A DNA stretch of 64,000 bases from Larix kaempferi (lineage: Eukaryota > Streptophyta > Pinopsida > Pinales > Pinaceae): the NCBI GenBank assembly GCA_027924585.1, contig BSBM01000299.1:32216501-32280500 (forward strand), given 5' to 3'. The position numbers and the translations under genes were made by a program. The notes under the pieces were generated by a model, which was given only the letters and a program-made list of their open reading frames with translations, was not told where the DNA came from and ran no database searches. This document shows, piece after piece, positions 23,141 through 35,180 of the stretch (position 1 is the stretch's first letter; each line of letters starts with the position of its first letter).

Positions 23141-25865
23141 TGGGTATTAAAAGAAGTGTAGTATAGTGAGACTTATCTCACTTGAGAAATAAGAAAACAT
23201 AGTGCACCTACTACAAATCGAGTTGGCAGCAAAAGTCCTTTATGTGAGTAGAACCACTAGTAAGTAGGGTACTCCTAGTTGATAGTTAAGTATAAGAAAA
23301 GATTTAAAATATAGGAATATCGCTCCTTTTAAACTTAATTATTAAGCTATGGACACTCGTCATGAGCACCGGATCTACCCTGGATTGACTCGAGCCTTAA
23401 TACTCAAACAAATTTTTAAAGTTGTTATGGATCTGCCTTTATCGAAGGAGTTTGTCCCTTTAATGGAACGCCTTTTGCCAAGGAAGCCGACACCTGTCTC
23501 CATACTTCTAGCCAAGTGCTCGATCATGGAGGGCGGTAACTTCGATGTCGACGGTTACTATGCTTCTTATGGAGGGGGAGAGTTGGTTTTTGGGGGAGAT
23601 CGACCCACTATGGAAGGGATAGACCAGATCATAGTCGGGGATGGTAGGAATGGAATGGGCGTACGATAGGAGGATAGTTCAATTGGTAGTTGATTTGGTT
23701 TCGGTGTGACAGTTTTGAAGGGGGAATCTCTACACTAAAGGCGTAATAGTGATGCGTGAGGTTCAAACTGTAGCATGACAGAGTTATATCCCTGCAGATT
23801 TATAAAGGCGGAACACAGTCCCTTTGTAGGGAGTAGAGTACCTATTCACGCCGAATGGCGGTGGAAGATTGGTACACAATAGAAAATCCCCGTGAAGGTA
23901 TGCTTCTATTCAGTCGATTTTAAGAGGTAATAATTTTTCGATCCCTGTAAAGACCCTTCAATCTTTCTTGTAGATAGAATGTTTTTCTCTTACGATTGAC
24001 TGTATAGAATTGGAGAATAGACGGCGAGTAACAATCTGATAATCCTAGATCTTAAATTGTGAAGGCGTTATTCTCAGATCCAAACTCTGTCATTTTAAAT
24101 GATAATCCCAGATCTTAAATTGTGAAGGCATTATTCTCAGATCGAAACTCTATCAATTTAAATGATAATCCTAGATCTTAAATTGTGAAGGCGTTATTCT
24201 CAGATCCAAACTCTGTCAATTTAAATGATAATTCCTGTGTATTTTCGTGAAGGATTTAGATATATATACGTTGTCTATTTACATTCTGTAGTTTTTATAT
24301 AAACACATATAATATGCCTGCAAATTTGGGATAAGACGAATTGTTGATTTGCTGCCTACGAATTGGGTGAAATGAAGTCGTTGATACTTGATTTGCTGCT
24401 TGAAACGATGGATCCGGACAATCTCCAGTTTTTTTTTTTATATGTTTATTTATACTTCCTAAAAAAAGTAAGGATCGGGTTTTGCTCTGTATTGAGATAT
24501 GTTGCATAGTGCTTCCTGAAACGATGGATCCGGTTAAATCTCCAGTTTTATATGGTTATATATATTTCTGCCTATAAATGTAAAGATCGGGTTTGCCCTG
24601 CAATTAGTTGTTTATATATTGATCGCCTGAAAACGATGATTCGGTTTGTCCCGTATTTTTACATGCTTACATATTTATCGATAGGGCCGAGTTTGGCGTG
24701 ACCTCCTTTCATTATTTATATAATGAATTTTCAATTTGCTTTTATTGTCGAAGCTTGAACCCGGAGTGGTTGTTCTTTCTTTAATTATAAAATGGGATCT
24801 CTAGTTGTAGTTTGTTGTTTTTTTTTATGACTGCCATCGATGGTCCATGTTGGATCTCTGCGCTCTCCTTGGCATTGAAGAATGTGAACCCTGGATGAGC
24901 AGGTTGTCTTGAACCGAGCTATCTCTATATAGATCTAGTGTTCAATTCAAATCGCATCCTGTATAACTTAATGGAGTCATTTATTATTACGAAACTCCTT
25001 GCTTAAGATCAACCTCTGAGTATTGTATACTGATCATTTCCATTGATCAATGCGTATTATATTTTAGATTATTTTAACTCGTTGTTGGTTGAAGTACATT
25101 GGCTTTTGGTATGGTATAAATCAGTATTTCCTGCATGCAGGTTTGGTGGGATTAATTCCCATGGGTTTTATTGGTCGTTGGGTAATTGAAGCTAATAACT
25201 ATGCTAAGAATCTGTGGTAAAAGATTGTCATAAATTAATATGTGGTAGCTGGGGAAGCAATCGTATTATTAGACAATAGAGTTACAAGTATATAGTAATA
25301 TTCTGCACTATTATGATTAAAGAGAAGTCGTTATACGACTTGTTTTGTTTAATGTGCTTTGGAAGGATATTCACATCGATGCTCTCGATAAGAGAGAATG
25401 CAAGCCCATGGAAAGAAATTATTGCAACATATGTGTTGTTGGATGTAATTCTCCTCTGAAATAATAGAAAGAAAATATGACCTGCCTTTGTGAACGTAGC
25501 CCAGTCGGGGTGAACCACCTATATCATTGTCTCGATCTTATGTGTGTTCAATTGGTATTATTGTTTTGTCTCGATCTTATGTGTGTTCATTTGGTATTAT
25601 TGTTTTATTCAATGGAGATGTTATGTCATTTACTTCTATGTCTTCTTCTAGTGCATGTGTTTTATTGTGTCAGGATGTATCTCCTGAATTATAATGGTCA
25701 TGGATTAATGTCATGAAGATTCCTTGTATGCTAATCTTGTTCAGGTTAAATGTCTGCATTTAAAGAATAAGAAATTAACAGCTGATGTTTGGAATGTGAA
25801 AAGAAATTTTTGAAATTTTACTAAATTCCCCAAGATTACTACTTAAAATTTATGGAGATGTTACA
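22476..25865 (+). mobile_element. Solo LTR (3390 bp) inserted in the satellite
   Basis: It starts TGTAATATCCCTCC and ends GGAGATGTTACA, flanked by the 5-bp duplication TTTTG (22471-22475 and 25866-25870). The satellite sequence continues across the insertion in register with the upstream 650-bp unit, which confirms the empty site. Inside are a (TA)n run at 23108-23136, 63-bp repeats at 24037-24225, three diverged units of about 110 bp at 24385-24720 (GAAACGATGGATCCGG, GATCGGGTTT), and a 40-bp pair at 25527-25607. An ORF at 23349-23669 (106 residues, LPLSKEFVPLMERLLPRKP) is unrecognised. No gag or pol is present. Confidence 0.88.
24037..24225. repeat. Three 63-bp tandem repeats inside the solo LTR
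   Basis: Units start at 24037, 24100 and 24163 with TGATAATCCYAGATCTTAAA and differ at only a few bases. They contain no ORF of interest. Their position in the LTR could be regulatory, but that is not shown. Confidence 0.9.
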
Positions 25866-28432
25866 TTTTGGTTTACTATGGTTAACTATGGTTGAGCATG
25901 GTTTACTGTGGTCCACCATGGTTGACCATGGTCAACCATGAACAAATTAGAAAGGAATTAAGATTATTTATATGGTTAACCATGGTCAAGCATGCAACCA
26001 TGGTTCACCATGGTCAACCATGGTTTACTATGGTTAACTAATCACTCTTTGTATCTCACTATGATTGACCATGGTTGAATATGGTTGTTTATGGTTGACA
26101 TTGTTTAACCATGGTTGAATTTGGTTAATAATGGTTGACTTTTGGTTTACCATGGTTGACTTTAGTAAACCATGGTTGACTTTGGTAGACCTTTGGTTAA
26201 CTATGGTTGACCATTGTTGTGTTTTGTTGACCATGGTTGACTTTGATTGCCCATGATTTTATTTGGTTGACTTGTCTATGGTTTACCATGGTTGATGATG
26301 GTTGACCATGGTTGAGCATGGGTGACTTTGGTTGACCATGGTTGACTGAGATTTACCATGGTTGCCTTTAGTTGACCATGCATTACTATGGTTGGCTATG
26401 GTTGACCATGGTTGTTCATCGTTGACTATGACTAACAATGGTTGACTTAGATTTACCATGGTTAACTTAAGTTGACCATGGGTTACTATGGTTAGCTAGG
26501 GTTGATCTTTGTCTGGACTTATTCAACTATGCTTGTTGATGGCTTACTTTTTGGTGACCACGGTTGACTTTAGTTTAGCATGAATGAATTTGGGTGGCTT
26601 ATGTTTGAACATGGTTGACTTTGGTTGACCATGGTTGACTATGGTAGACTTTAATTGAGCATGGTTGACTTTCGATTGGCTTTGGTTGACTATGGTTGAC
26701 GATGGTTAACCATAGTTTACGATGGCTAACTTTGGTTGAACACTGATGGCTGACCATGGGTGACTTTAGTTGACCATGGCTGATTTTACTTCACTTTGGT
26801 GACTATATTTGACTATTGTTGATATTAGTTGACTTGGTTTAACATGGTTGAATTTGGTTAACCATGGACAACCAAAGTCAACCATGGTCGATCATGCTGG
26901 GCCATCGTTGACTTTGGTTATTTATCGTAGAATTTTGATTGACCATGATTGCCTTTGGTTTACCATTGTTGACTTTGGCTAAGCATGGTTAGGCTTGGTT
27001 GACTTTCATTCACCGTGGTTAGCTATGGTTGGTTATCGTTGACCATGGGTGACTTTGGTTGATATTGGTTGACCATAATTGATTTTTTGTTTAATATGGT
27101 TGACTTTTTATACAATGGTTGACTTATGGTTGAATTTTGTTGACCAAAGTTAACTATGGTTGACCATGATTGACTTTGGTTGACTATGGTTGACTTTGAT
27201 TGACTTTTGGTTGACTTTGGCTGACTATGGTTGGCTTTGGTTTACTTTGGTTAACCATGGTTGGCTATGGTTGGTTATGATTTACCATAGTTGAATTTGG
27301 TTGACCATGATTGACTTTGGATGACCATGGTTGGCTTTGGTTAACTTTGGTTTTCCATGGTTGGTTATGGTTAGTTATGGTTGACCGTAGTTGACTTTGG
27401 TTGACCATGGTTGAATTTTCATTGACTATGGCTGGGCATGGTTCACTATTGTTAACTATGGTTATCCATGGTTGAATATGCTTAACTATGGTTCACCATG
27501 GTTAGCTTTGGTTGACCATGGTTAACTACGGTTGACTATAGTTTACCATAGTTGAATATGGTTAAACATGCTTGACTTTGGTTGACTTTTGGTTCATCAT
27601 GGTTGACTTTAGTTTATGACGGTTGACTTTGGTTAACCTTTGGTTAAAAATGGTTGACAATGCTTGACTTTGGTTGACTATGGTTGGTTTTGGTTGATTA
27701 TGGTTGTCTATGTTTGAATATGCTTGACTTTGGTTAAACATGCCCAACTTTGATTGACCATGGTTGACTTTGGTTGACTTTTATTGACCATGGTTGAATT
27801 TAGTTCACCGTGCGTTACTATGGTTGGCTATGGTTGACCATGCTTTACTATGCTTGACTCAGGTTGACCATGGTTTACTTTGGTAGACCATGGTCAACCA
27901 TTGGTTGAGTGTGGTTGAGAATGGTTGACTATGGTTTCCCATGGTTGAACATGTTTGATCATTGTTGACCATAGTTGACTATGGTTGAATTTTGGTTGAA
28001 CATTGTACACTTTGGTTTGCCATAGTTGAGTTTGGTTGAATTTTGATTGACCATGGTTGAGCATAATTATTTATGGCTTGCTATTGTTGAATTTGGTTGA
28101 ATATGGTTGGCTATTGTTCACTTTGTTTGATTATGGTTGAATTTGGCTAAACATGCTTGACTTTGTTGACCATGGTTGATTTTGGTTGACCATGGTTGAC
28201 TTTGGATGACTTTCGTTAACCATGGTTGACTTTCGTTAACTTTGGGTGACTTTGGTTGGTCGTGGTTGACATTGGTTGACTTTGGCTAGCAATGGATGAC
28301 TTTTGGTTGACCATGATTAACTTTTTTGAATTTTGATTGAATTTGGTTGAGTATGGTCGACCATATGTGAAAGGTTGACTTTAGTTGACCATGGTTAAAA
28401 TTTTGTTAACTTTGATGAAATTTTGGTTGAAA
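25866..28432 (+). repeat. Degenerate GGTTGAC satellite, right block
   Basis: Continuation of the satellite. 25866 to about 26480 completes the second 650-bp higher-order unit (compare 21829-22420). The rest is shorter-period, more diverged (C)CATGGTTGAC / TTTGGTTGAC units that fade out at about 28430. Two to four TTGAC cores occur per 60 bp; TTGACY is the W-box core bound by plant WRKY factors. No genes; minus-strand ORFs with MVNHSQP-like repeats are the satellite translated. Confidence 0.88.
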
Positions 28433-30371
28433 CAATGTTAATATTATATTTATTTTAATATTATAATTTTTTTTTCATAAATCTAAAATTTATCACATGT
28501 TATTTAAATATAACAATCTATCACATCTTTCTTAAAAATATCTCATGTGTATCCTTCAACACATTTGTGAATAAAACTTCTTAAAATTAAATAAAATTTA
28601 AATATTTATAATAATTTATATGTTTTAAGTTACACCCCATGCTTGAAATTTTGTGATTTTTAATTCATCCAAACCCTATGACTTTTCACATAAAAGTTTA
28701 CAATTATTAAAACAATATATAAAAACACTATAAGTACCCTATTTTAAAATTATAAAAAATTTATATAACAATTATTAAAAAACATTCTTAATAATGATTT
28801 AAACAAAGAATTTAGAAAACATGATATACTAATTATTTAAACTATTTAACCATATAATAAATTTTTAAACTAAAATTATAGAAATAGTACATAATATATC
28901 ATTTTTAATTTATATATAATATTATAAATTGTAATGGTTGAGTTTACATTATATTAAAATTAACATTAATTTTAATATTAATATGAATTAATTTAATATT
29001 AATGACAATATTAATTTTAACATCGGCATTGTTGGACAGCTCAGTTTTGGTTCGGGAGGGATTGTCAGAATTGCCTTGCTTAGTAACTACAGCCACAAAC
29101 CTTTAGCATATATCCTTGGAACTTACTTAGAGATAGATATTGGGAAACTCCCGGATGGATTGATTCTTGTTACTTAGAAAGCCTTGTTTAATGGGCGTTC
29201 AATATCAATTGATTATATAATATATTCGGGTATCACTATCGCTATTTATACCTTTGCCTTACTTAAGAAATATTACCAACTACCCAATTTAACAATCTCA
29301 TCAATCCGTGCCTCAACTGTCGATCTTGGAAAGGCTTGCCCACAGGCCCAAGGCTGAGGAACATTTAATAATTAATTGAGTTTACTTTCTGAAAATTTAG
29401 TTATAAACCCAGATGATTAAGTAATAGTATTAAAGTATTAATATCAGAAAATTAAACCATTTAATTAGAAAATGATTGATTAAAAATCTTTTCAAATTTT
29501 AATATTAAATATTAAGATTAATATTGTTATTAATATTAATAATGTTTATTAAAATGAATTAATAATATTAATACATTAATTTTAACATTAATTAATACTA
29601 TTAATGTTAATTTAAAATGTTAATATTATATTAATTTTAGGTTAAACTTATTGAATTTGAACAAAAATATCTGTGTTTGCAAAGTTGAATAATAACATTT
29701 GGTGTTAAACTTAATATTATATTAATTTTAAAATTGAATAATGTTATTAATTTTAAAGTTAAATAATGTTAATATTATATTAATTTTAGGTTAAACTTAT
29801 TGAATTTGAATAAAAATATGTCATTTGCAAAGTTGAATAATAACATTTACTTAGAGAACTTGAATTTATTAAACTTGAATATAAATACTATAGTAAAATC
29901 TCTTACAACTTCAAACAACAATTATAACAATTAGATCAAAGAAAACATTTCTCATCGTTGAATTAGCAATTAGAGAAATAAAATTTATCAAGACGTAATA
30001 ATATTATGATGGAGAAATAAGGTTTTGGCTGCATATATATATTAATAGAGAAAGAGGGTTTTGGTTTGCAATAACTATGAAATCCATGAACATATTAATA
30101 AGTATTTAAATAATAGATTAATACAATGCACTGCATTGCAAAATAACCCTAAAAAATACACTACAAAATAACCCTAATGTATACCGCTCAGTCTGAAATT
30201 TACACTTGTACGGGTCTGAATCCTTCCACTTTTGTGTTGTACACTGCAATACATTAACGAACAATTTGTGAGTAGATTTGTTCGAAAAGAAAATTTATAA
30301 ACAAAACAAGAAAGGCTACCCAAAATTGATGTAATGTGTAGCAATTAGATGTAGTTACCCGAATTTTACCA
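28433..30371. other. AT-rich sequence with a direct repeat
   Basis: Very AT-rich. An 82-bp direct repeat occurs at 29619-29700 and 29768-29848 (GGTTAAACTTATTGAATTTG). Around 29038-29345 the base composition rises and a plus-strand frame reads SFGSGGIVRIALLSNYSHKP then LAYILGTYLEIDIG with a stop, which looks coding-like, but I cannot identify it. Nothing else is supportable. Confidence 0.4.
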
Positions 30372-30657
30372 AAAAAAGTTTTGTTGAATTCAACTTCGTT
30401 TTTGCCTCCAATATTCTGATCTCTATGGCAAGCGTATATCCAATATTCTGATCTCTATGGCAAGCGTATATCTGTTGCATTGGACCCATTTTACCATTAG
30501 AATATCAATCATTTTGAATTTCAAGGTTTATTAATAATGGATAGTTGTGAATATGAATGGCGTGAGAACTTTGCCCTTCAAAAAAATAAATAAGTTTGCA
30601 TTAACGTGTAGCAGTCATTGATATGTCCTCACTATCTATATTGCCACTTTCTCAAAA

Positions 30658-30688
<31 letters not shown>

Positions 30689-30892
30689 TATTTTATCACC
30701 AAAGAAACGTTTGTTGAATTCAACTTCGTTTTTGCCTCCAATATTCTGATCTCTATGGCAAGCGTATATCTATTGCATTGAACCCATTTTACCATTAGAA
30801 TATCAAATCATTTTGAATTTCAAGGTTTATTAATAACGGGTAGTTGTGAATATGAATGGTGTGAGAACTTTGCCCTTCAAAAAAATAAGTCA
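30372..30892. repeat. Tandem duplication of about 220 bp with nested duplication
   Basis: 30378-30600 and 30708-30892 share GTTGAATTCAACTTCG through to GAGAACTTTGCCCTTC, separated by about 100 bp ending in a (TA)n tract (30666-30691). The first copy additionally carries a tandem duplication of 32 bp (CAATATTCTGATCTCTATGG) at 30408-30471. No coding content. Confidence 0.85.
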
Positions 30893-31800
30893 GATTCACT
30901 ATCTATATGGTCACTTTCTCAAAAAAAGAATTAAATTTATTTTTTATCTATATTGTCACTCTCAAAAAAATTAAAAAATAATTTTTTAATTATCTGTTAG
31001 TTTGATTTGTGAAATACTTTATAATTAAAATGAAATAAAGTTTGATCAAATTTAAAAGCAATCCATGATGATTGATGATATAAAATTTAATCAAATTTTA
31101 ATGGATAATAATATTGATTGCGATATATATTAGAAATGATTTTTTTATATATATTGAATATAGGCTCTCATATATTCAACAGATTGGCATATTAAATTTC
31201 ATGATAAAAGAAATCTGTGGTTATGATCTTAAATGCATCTAAAAATTGAGATGAACAAATAAACTCATATAGAAAGAAAGAAAAGGATAAGTGTGTTCGT
31301 TACCATACATCAAATATATTAATGTTACACAAATATTTTAAAAACATCAAATGCACTATTTAATTCAAATATTTTCAGAAAGCTTCATAAAATTCAAACG
31401 CATTATTTAATTAGGTTTTTTAATCATTATGAACATGGGTTATATTTTTTTGAGCTATTTTATGTAATGTGGGATGTGGAAGTCTTTCACAATATGAAGT
31501 TTCTTTCACTGCATCATCCTGTCATAAAGAATAAATTTTGAAAAGAAATTATATTAAACACTCTAATTAGAGATATAGTTCAAAGGATTCTTAGAACCAA
31601 CAATATTATAACAGTGGCGGACGTCTTAACAGCGTGGGATGAGACACACAGAGACGTAGGTAGTGTGGAACATGGATTACCTGATGATAATGGGATCTGA
31701 CAGATCTGGTAGGGGAGGTAATGAATCAGTTCTATTACAACTCAGACATCTAAGATTTCAACCACCGTGAAGAATTGGAGAAATTATGGTAATGGTGAGG
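30893..31800. other. No recognised feature
   Basis: AT-rich sequence with short ORFs only. I see no repeat or gene signature. Confidence 0.35.
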
Positions 31801-32456
31801 CTAGGGATTCATACTGCTCACCATAACCATTTGAAATATATCAATCCGATCAGGGTGGAAAATGACAATGGCAGACATTCGACCAAAACAAAAATAAATA
31901 AGGAGCATAGAGATCAGTTCAGAAATTATAAAATTTACCCACAGTGATTCGTTCGGGGTTTGAGACAGACTGTAGAAATCGTATTCAACAATCTGAAATA
32001 GGAAAACGATTAACTGAACATTCGCTAATTTCATTCACAAAACCCTTCAAGCAATTTCGATCTTCGTAAGTGCAAATCTAGCACTGCAATTTAATGTACA
32101 GATTCGACCTGAGTATGAGGGGTGAACGTTGTAATTAACATGCAACGCCATTCCTTCGTTTTCTGGGTGGTAAAGAAATATAAGACCCAAACAAATATAA
32201 ATCATTTTACACAGGTCTGTGATCTATACCTGTTTCTGCTGGTGGCTGTTGCTAAAGTTGCACTCTCCATCCGATCCCTTCTGCTGGTGGTTGTTGTGAT
32301 GCACACTCGCTTTTTTGCATCCTGGATCCTCTGCACTATCGTCTGGGATGACTGTGTCTTCGGTGTTGCAGGAAATTTAATAGCACAGTAGGGACATTTG
32401 AGCATTACATTACCAAGTGGGGTGTCGAGCAGTCGAGCGGGCGTACAGCGCAGCAT
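31801..32456 (-). other. Possible exons of an unrecognised plant gene
   Basis: A minus-strand ORF from 32456 to 32202 contains a CxxC pair (MLKCPYCAIKF) followed by a basic Ser/Thr-rich stretch, and ends at a plausible splice donor (AAACAG/GTATAG at about 32225). Farther along, TATTTCAG (about 31998) is a plausible acceptor before IVEYDFYSLSQTPNESLW, which ends near another GTAAAT donor. This pattern suggests a spliced gene, but I recognise no family and cannot confirm the splicing. An overlapping plus-strand ORF at 32122-32391 looks less likely. Confidence 0.25.
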
Positions 32457-32784
32457 ATTTTACAGGCGGAGTGGAGCTGAGGGATGGTCGTTCCGCGTAG
32501 CATATGGTAAAGGAGGAGTGGAGCCGAGGGATGGTTTAAATCAAGGAGTGGGAAGAAACACTTGGCATTTGTAATTATTTTAATAAATTATTTGAAATAA
32601 CTATGAGTCGTTTGAATTTAAAGATGCGCGTGAGTTAACACAGCAGATCTAAATGCTTCATTAATGTACCAGATGAAGCATATTCCCCCACCTTTAAAAT
32701 CTAGTCGTTGATTATTAAATGTACAATAAATCTGCCACCCAGCAACCACCCCCAAAAGTTAAAAGAATACTCCTATCGGCGTAA
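32457..32784. other. Short duplication, otherwise nothing
   Basis: A 37-bp imperfect tandem repeat (AGCATAT...GAGGGATGGT) lies at 32451-32535. No other feature is visible. Confidence 0.5.
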
Positions 32785-33727
32785 TAATTCTCTTTTATTA
32801 TTTTGAATTTTAAACAAATTAGTAATTCTTATAATTTCACCATCATAATTCCATTATATTTTGGATTTCTAACAATTAATTTTAAGAACATTTTTTGGGG
32901 GGTTAGTTTGACTTAATTGTTGTTTCTTATGACCTTGAAATCAAATTTAAATAATGTTGAATCATTTAAAAGTATAAAAACATGTTTAAGGTTATAATTA
33001 AAATGATTGAAAATTTTAATTTACATTAAAAAAATAAAGTTTGTTTTGTGATAAAAATAATAAATAAATAAATGTTAGTAAAAGTGTTTATGTAATTTCA
33101 ATGAGTGGTATTGCAACAAATGTGACGAAGATACATCATTCATTTATAGCTATAATCTTCTATGTATACTAAAAAACAAGACATAGAACTTGAATGCACT
33201 TTGTGAAGACCTCTATTGGACAAACTCCTTCTAGAGCTAGTCCAAAGTAGCTATGAAGCCTACGTGAACTGTTGGGCACATTTAAAAAGAAAATAGTGGT
33301 TTCTCTTATTATTAAATTCTTATTTTCTAAACATTTTAACACGGACATGACTATTTTTTCTTTTCTTTTTGTCATACACCATCTCATAATATTGCATATC
33401 ACTTTTTTAATTTATTATTCATGTTATTTTGTGGAAAAATCCATACACTTATGTTAAAATTAGAAGATAATGCTCAACAACTTTCATGAATACGTGGCTA
33501 ATATAAAACCATTCACAAAATACATTATATGCTTTTACAGTAACTTTCAATTTTCTTCCAAATTTTATAAATTTTTTTTTTTCTTCAAAGACATGGACTT
33601 TGCTCCTAACCACACTTATTAATTTTATATTTATATATTATTTTCCATCATACTTTTGAAATAATAAAAATTATATTAAAAATTATTAATATTAAATTTA
33701 GAAAAAGGTAGTTGAAGGTATTAGTGA
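32785..33727 (+). repeat. R family copy D, tail only
   Basis: Matches copy A from about 8330 to 9680 but lacks the 436-bp insertion at 8657-9092, giving the empty site. It ends at GGTATTAGTGA (33727), where segment E begins. Only the non-coding R tail is present. Confidence 0.72.
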
Positions 33728-34029
33728 ATAGTTGACCCTAGCTCAGACCAATTCAGCACCGCGAACCCAGACTTCCATTGCAAATGGTTTATGTTTCCGA
33801 AACAGATACAATTCACTCTCAAATGCTCCTTCTCATCGCACGTGTTTATGTCATGTTCAATGATGATGTAATACTCACCAACTTTATTCGATTCCATATT
33901 TGATAAGTTCCCACCTACTTCAGGGGAGGGATGTAGGGTCTTGTACTTCAATCCCTTCAGAAAAATAACTAACTTCTTGCTCGAGTTGTCGTGAAGAAGG
34001 ACGATGGTGGGACGATGCTGCTCTTCCAC
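33721..34029 (-). pseudogene. Unrecognised ORF of segment E, copy 1
   Basis: The 102-residue frame (MEEQHRPTIVLLHDNSSKK, KVGEYYIIIEHDINTCDEKE, CFGNINHLQWKSGFAVLN) is repeated at 59291-59512 with conservative changes and shortened there. I do not recognise it. Its frame runs a few bases past the left edge of segment E, so the true 3' end is uncertain. It lies downstream of the RNase H-like piece on the same strand. Confidence 0.4.
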
Positions 34030-34893
34030 CTTGCGTCATGAAGCTTAAGATAATTCACACTTGTCATATCATATTACATGGGGTGTACCTCGAGTAGATA
34101 TGACAAGCCGTTAGGGGAAATGGGTCGGATGGGTGCCACCACTATTTTGCAAAGTCCTTGACCTAAGTAGCAAGAAAGGTTGTCTTGACCGTCACCACTT
34201 TGTTATGTTTCCTTTTTACATGGTAAGCTTGACCAAATTATAAATTATTGCATCTAAGAAGAACTCGTGATATAAGCATGTTTAGGTAAGGATATTTTCG
34301 GGGGATTTTACTGATCAAACTAATTATCAGTTCAGAGACCGCAATGATGGTGAGGTTCTTACATCCTTGTTCCACTACGAGCTTGACTCCTTTCCATAAA
34401 GCTAGTGCTTCATCTTGGTTTTTTGCGGCAATGCCAATTCTCAAGGCCTACTTTAATTCTTGAGGTTATTTGGGGTCCAGAAGCACCTCCACACGTACCA
34501 CTCCTCTATAATTATAATTTTATTAAACAACATCATTAAGATATATTCACATATATCATAAATAAATATATTAATGTTTTCGATAGCATTTATTGCAATC
34601 TCGTTAAATGTTGATTGCTAAATGAACACACACTTATATCATAGGCCATTCATAAAATTTTCAAGCGTGATTTCAAAAATGGAAGATGTTTTTCAAATAT
34701 AATAACAAATGATTTTAAATAGGATATATTCAACAAATTTGGTAGAAATACAAACTAATACTAAATATTTTTTTCCAAATTATAAATGAGTTACAATGTA
34801 CTTTTTGCAAAATGATAAATGATACACAATTTTTTCATATGATAAATCATATAAAAAAGGTATTTTTGGAAAATGATAAGTGAAGTCCATAAT
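33728..34893 (-). repeat. Segment E, copy 1
   Basis: A discrete segment of about 1.17 kb that recurs at 59283-60376 between the same ends (AATAGTTGACCCTAGCTCAG on the left; GATAAGTGAA(G)TCCATAAT on the right). Copy 2 lacks about 65 bp near the left end. On the minus strand it has two coding-like pieces: an RNase H-like stretch and a 102-residue ORF, annotated separately. Here it abuts R on the left and a gypsy integrase on the right. Confidence 0.7.
34238..34450 (-). pseudogene. RNase H-like (RVT_3 type) fragment
   Basis: The frame reads NQDEALALWKGVKLVVEQGC then KNLTIIAVSELIISLISK and LNMLISRVLL. This is the middle of the plant RNase H-like domain found in LINE-type and stand-alone proteins, where NQAEALALxxGL, then IIEGDSxLIISLI is usual. 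The second catalytic Asp position (GDS) reads AVS here, so it is likely inactive. The same fragment occurs at about 59740-59945 with stops. Only about 65 residues of the domain are present. Confidence 0.55.
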
Positions 34894-35180
34894 TATTACC
34901 TCTTGGGTAAGATTGTAATGAAGTCCATACTTATTATCTCCCATTTCCATTCGAGAATGGGTAAAGGTTGAAGTAATCCGGAGGGGTGTTGGTGTTTTGC
35001 TTTGACCAATTGGCACTCCTGACATTTCGACATTTCGCGATGAACATTGAGATGTTGGCTTTCAGCTTAGGCCAAAAGTAATGTTTCTTTACAGCCGATA
35101 TCCTCTTTTGATATCTGGGGTGCCCTGAATAGGGTTTCTGGTGAAATTCGGTGAGAATGTTTGATCTAATGTGTCCACTC
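34894..35180 (-). pseudogene. Ty3/gypsy element 2: integrase N-terminus, truncated
   Basis: The His pair (EFHQKPYSGHPRYQK), a frameshifted Cys pair, then [20 protein letters not shown] with the first catalytic Asp. Homology stops right after, at LPK (about 34900), where segment E starts. The rest of integrase and the 3' LTR are missing. Confidence 0.85.

Noticed and set aside
24295-24507. ORF of 70 residues in the 3.4-kb solo LTR
   Set aside because: It crosses diverged internal repeats of the LTR and has no recognisable domain.
32122-32391. Hydrophobic 89-residue plus-strand ORF
   Set aside because: It is opposite a minus-strand frame with plausible splice sites and a CxxC motif; hydrophobicity here mirrors the complementary codons.
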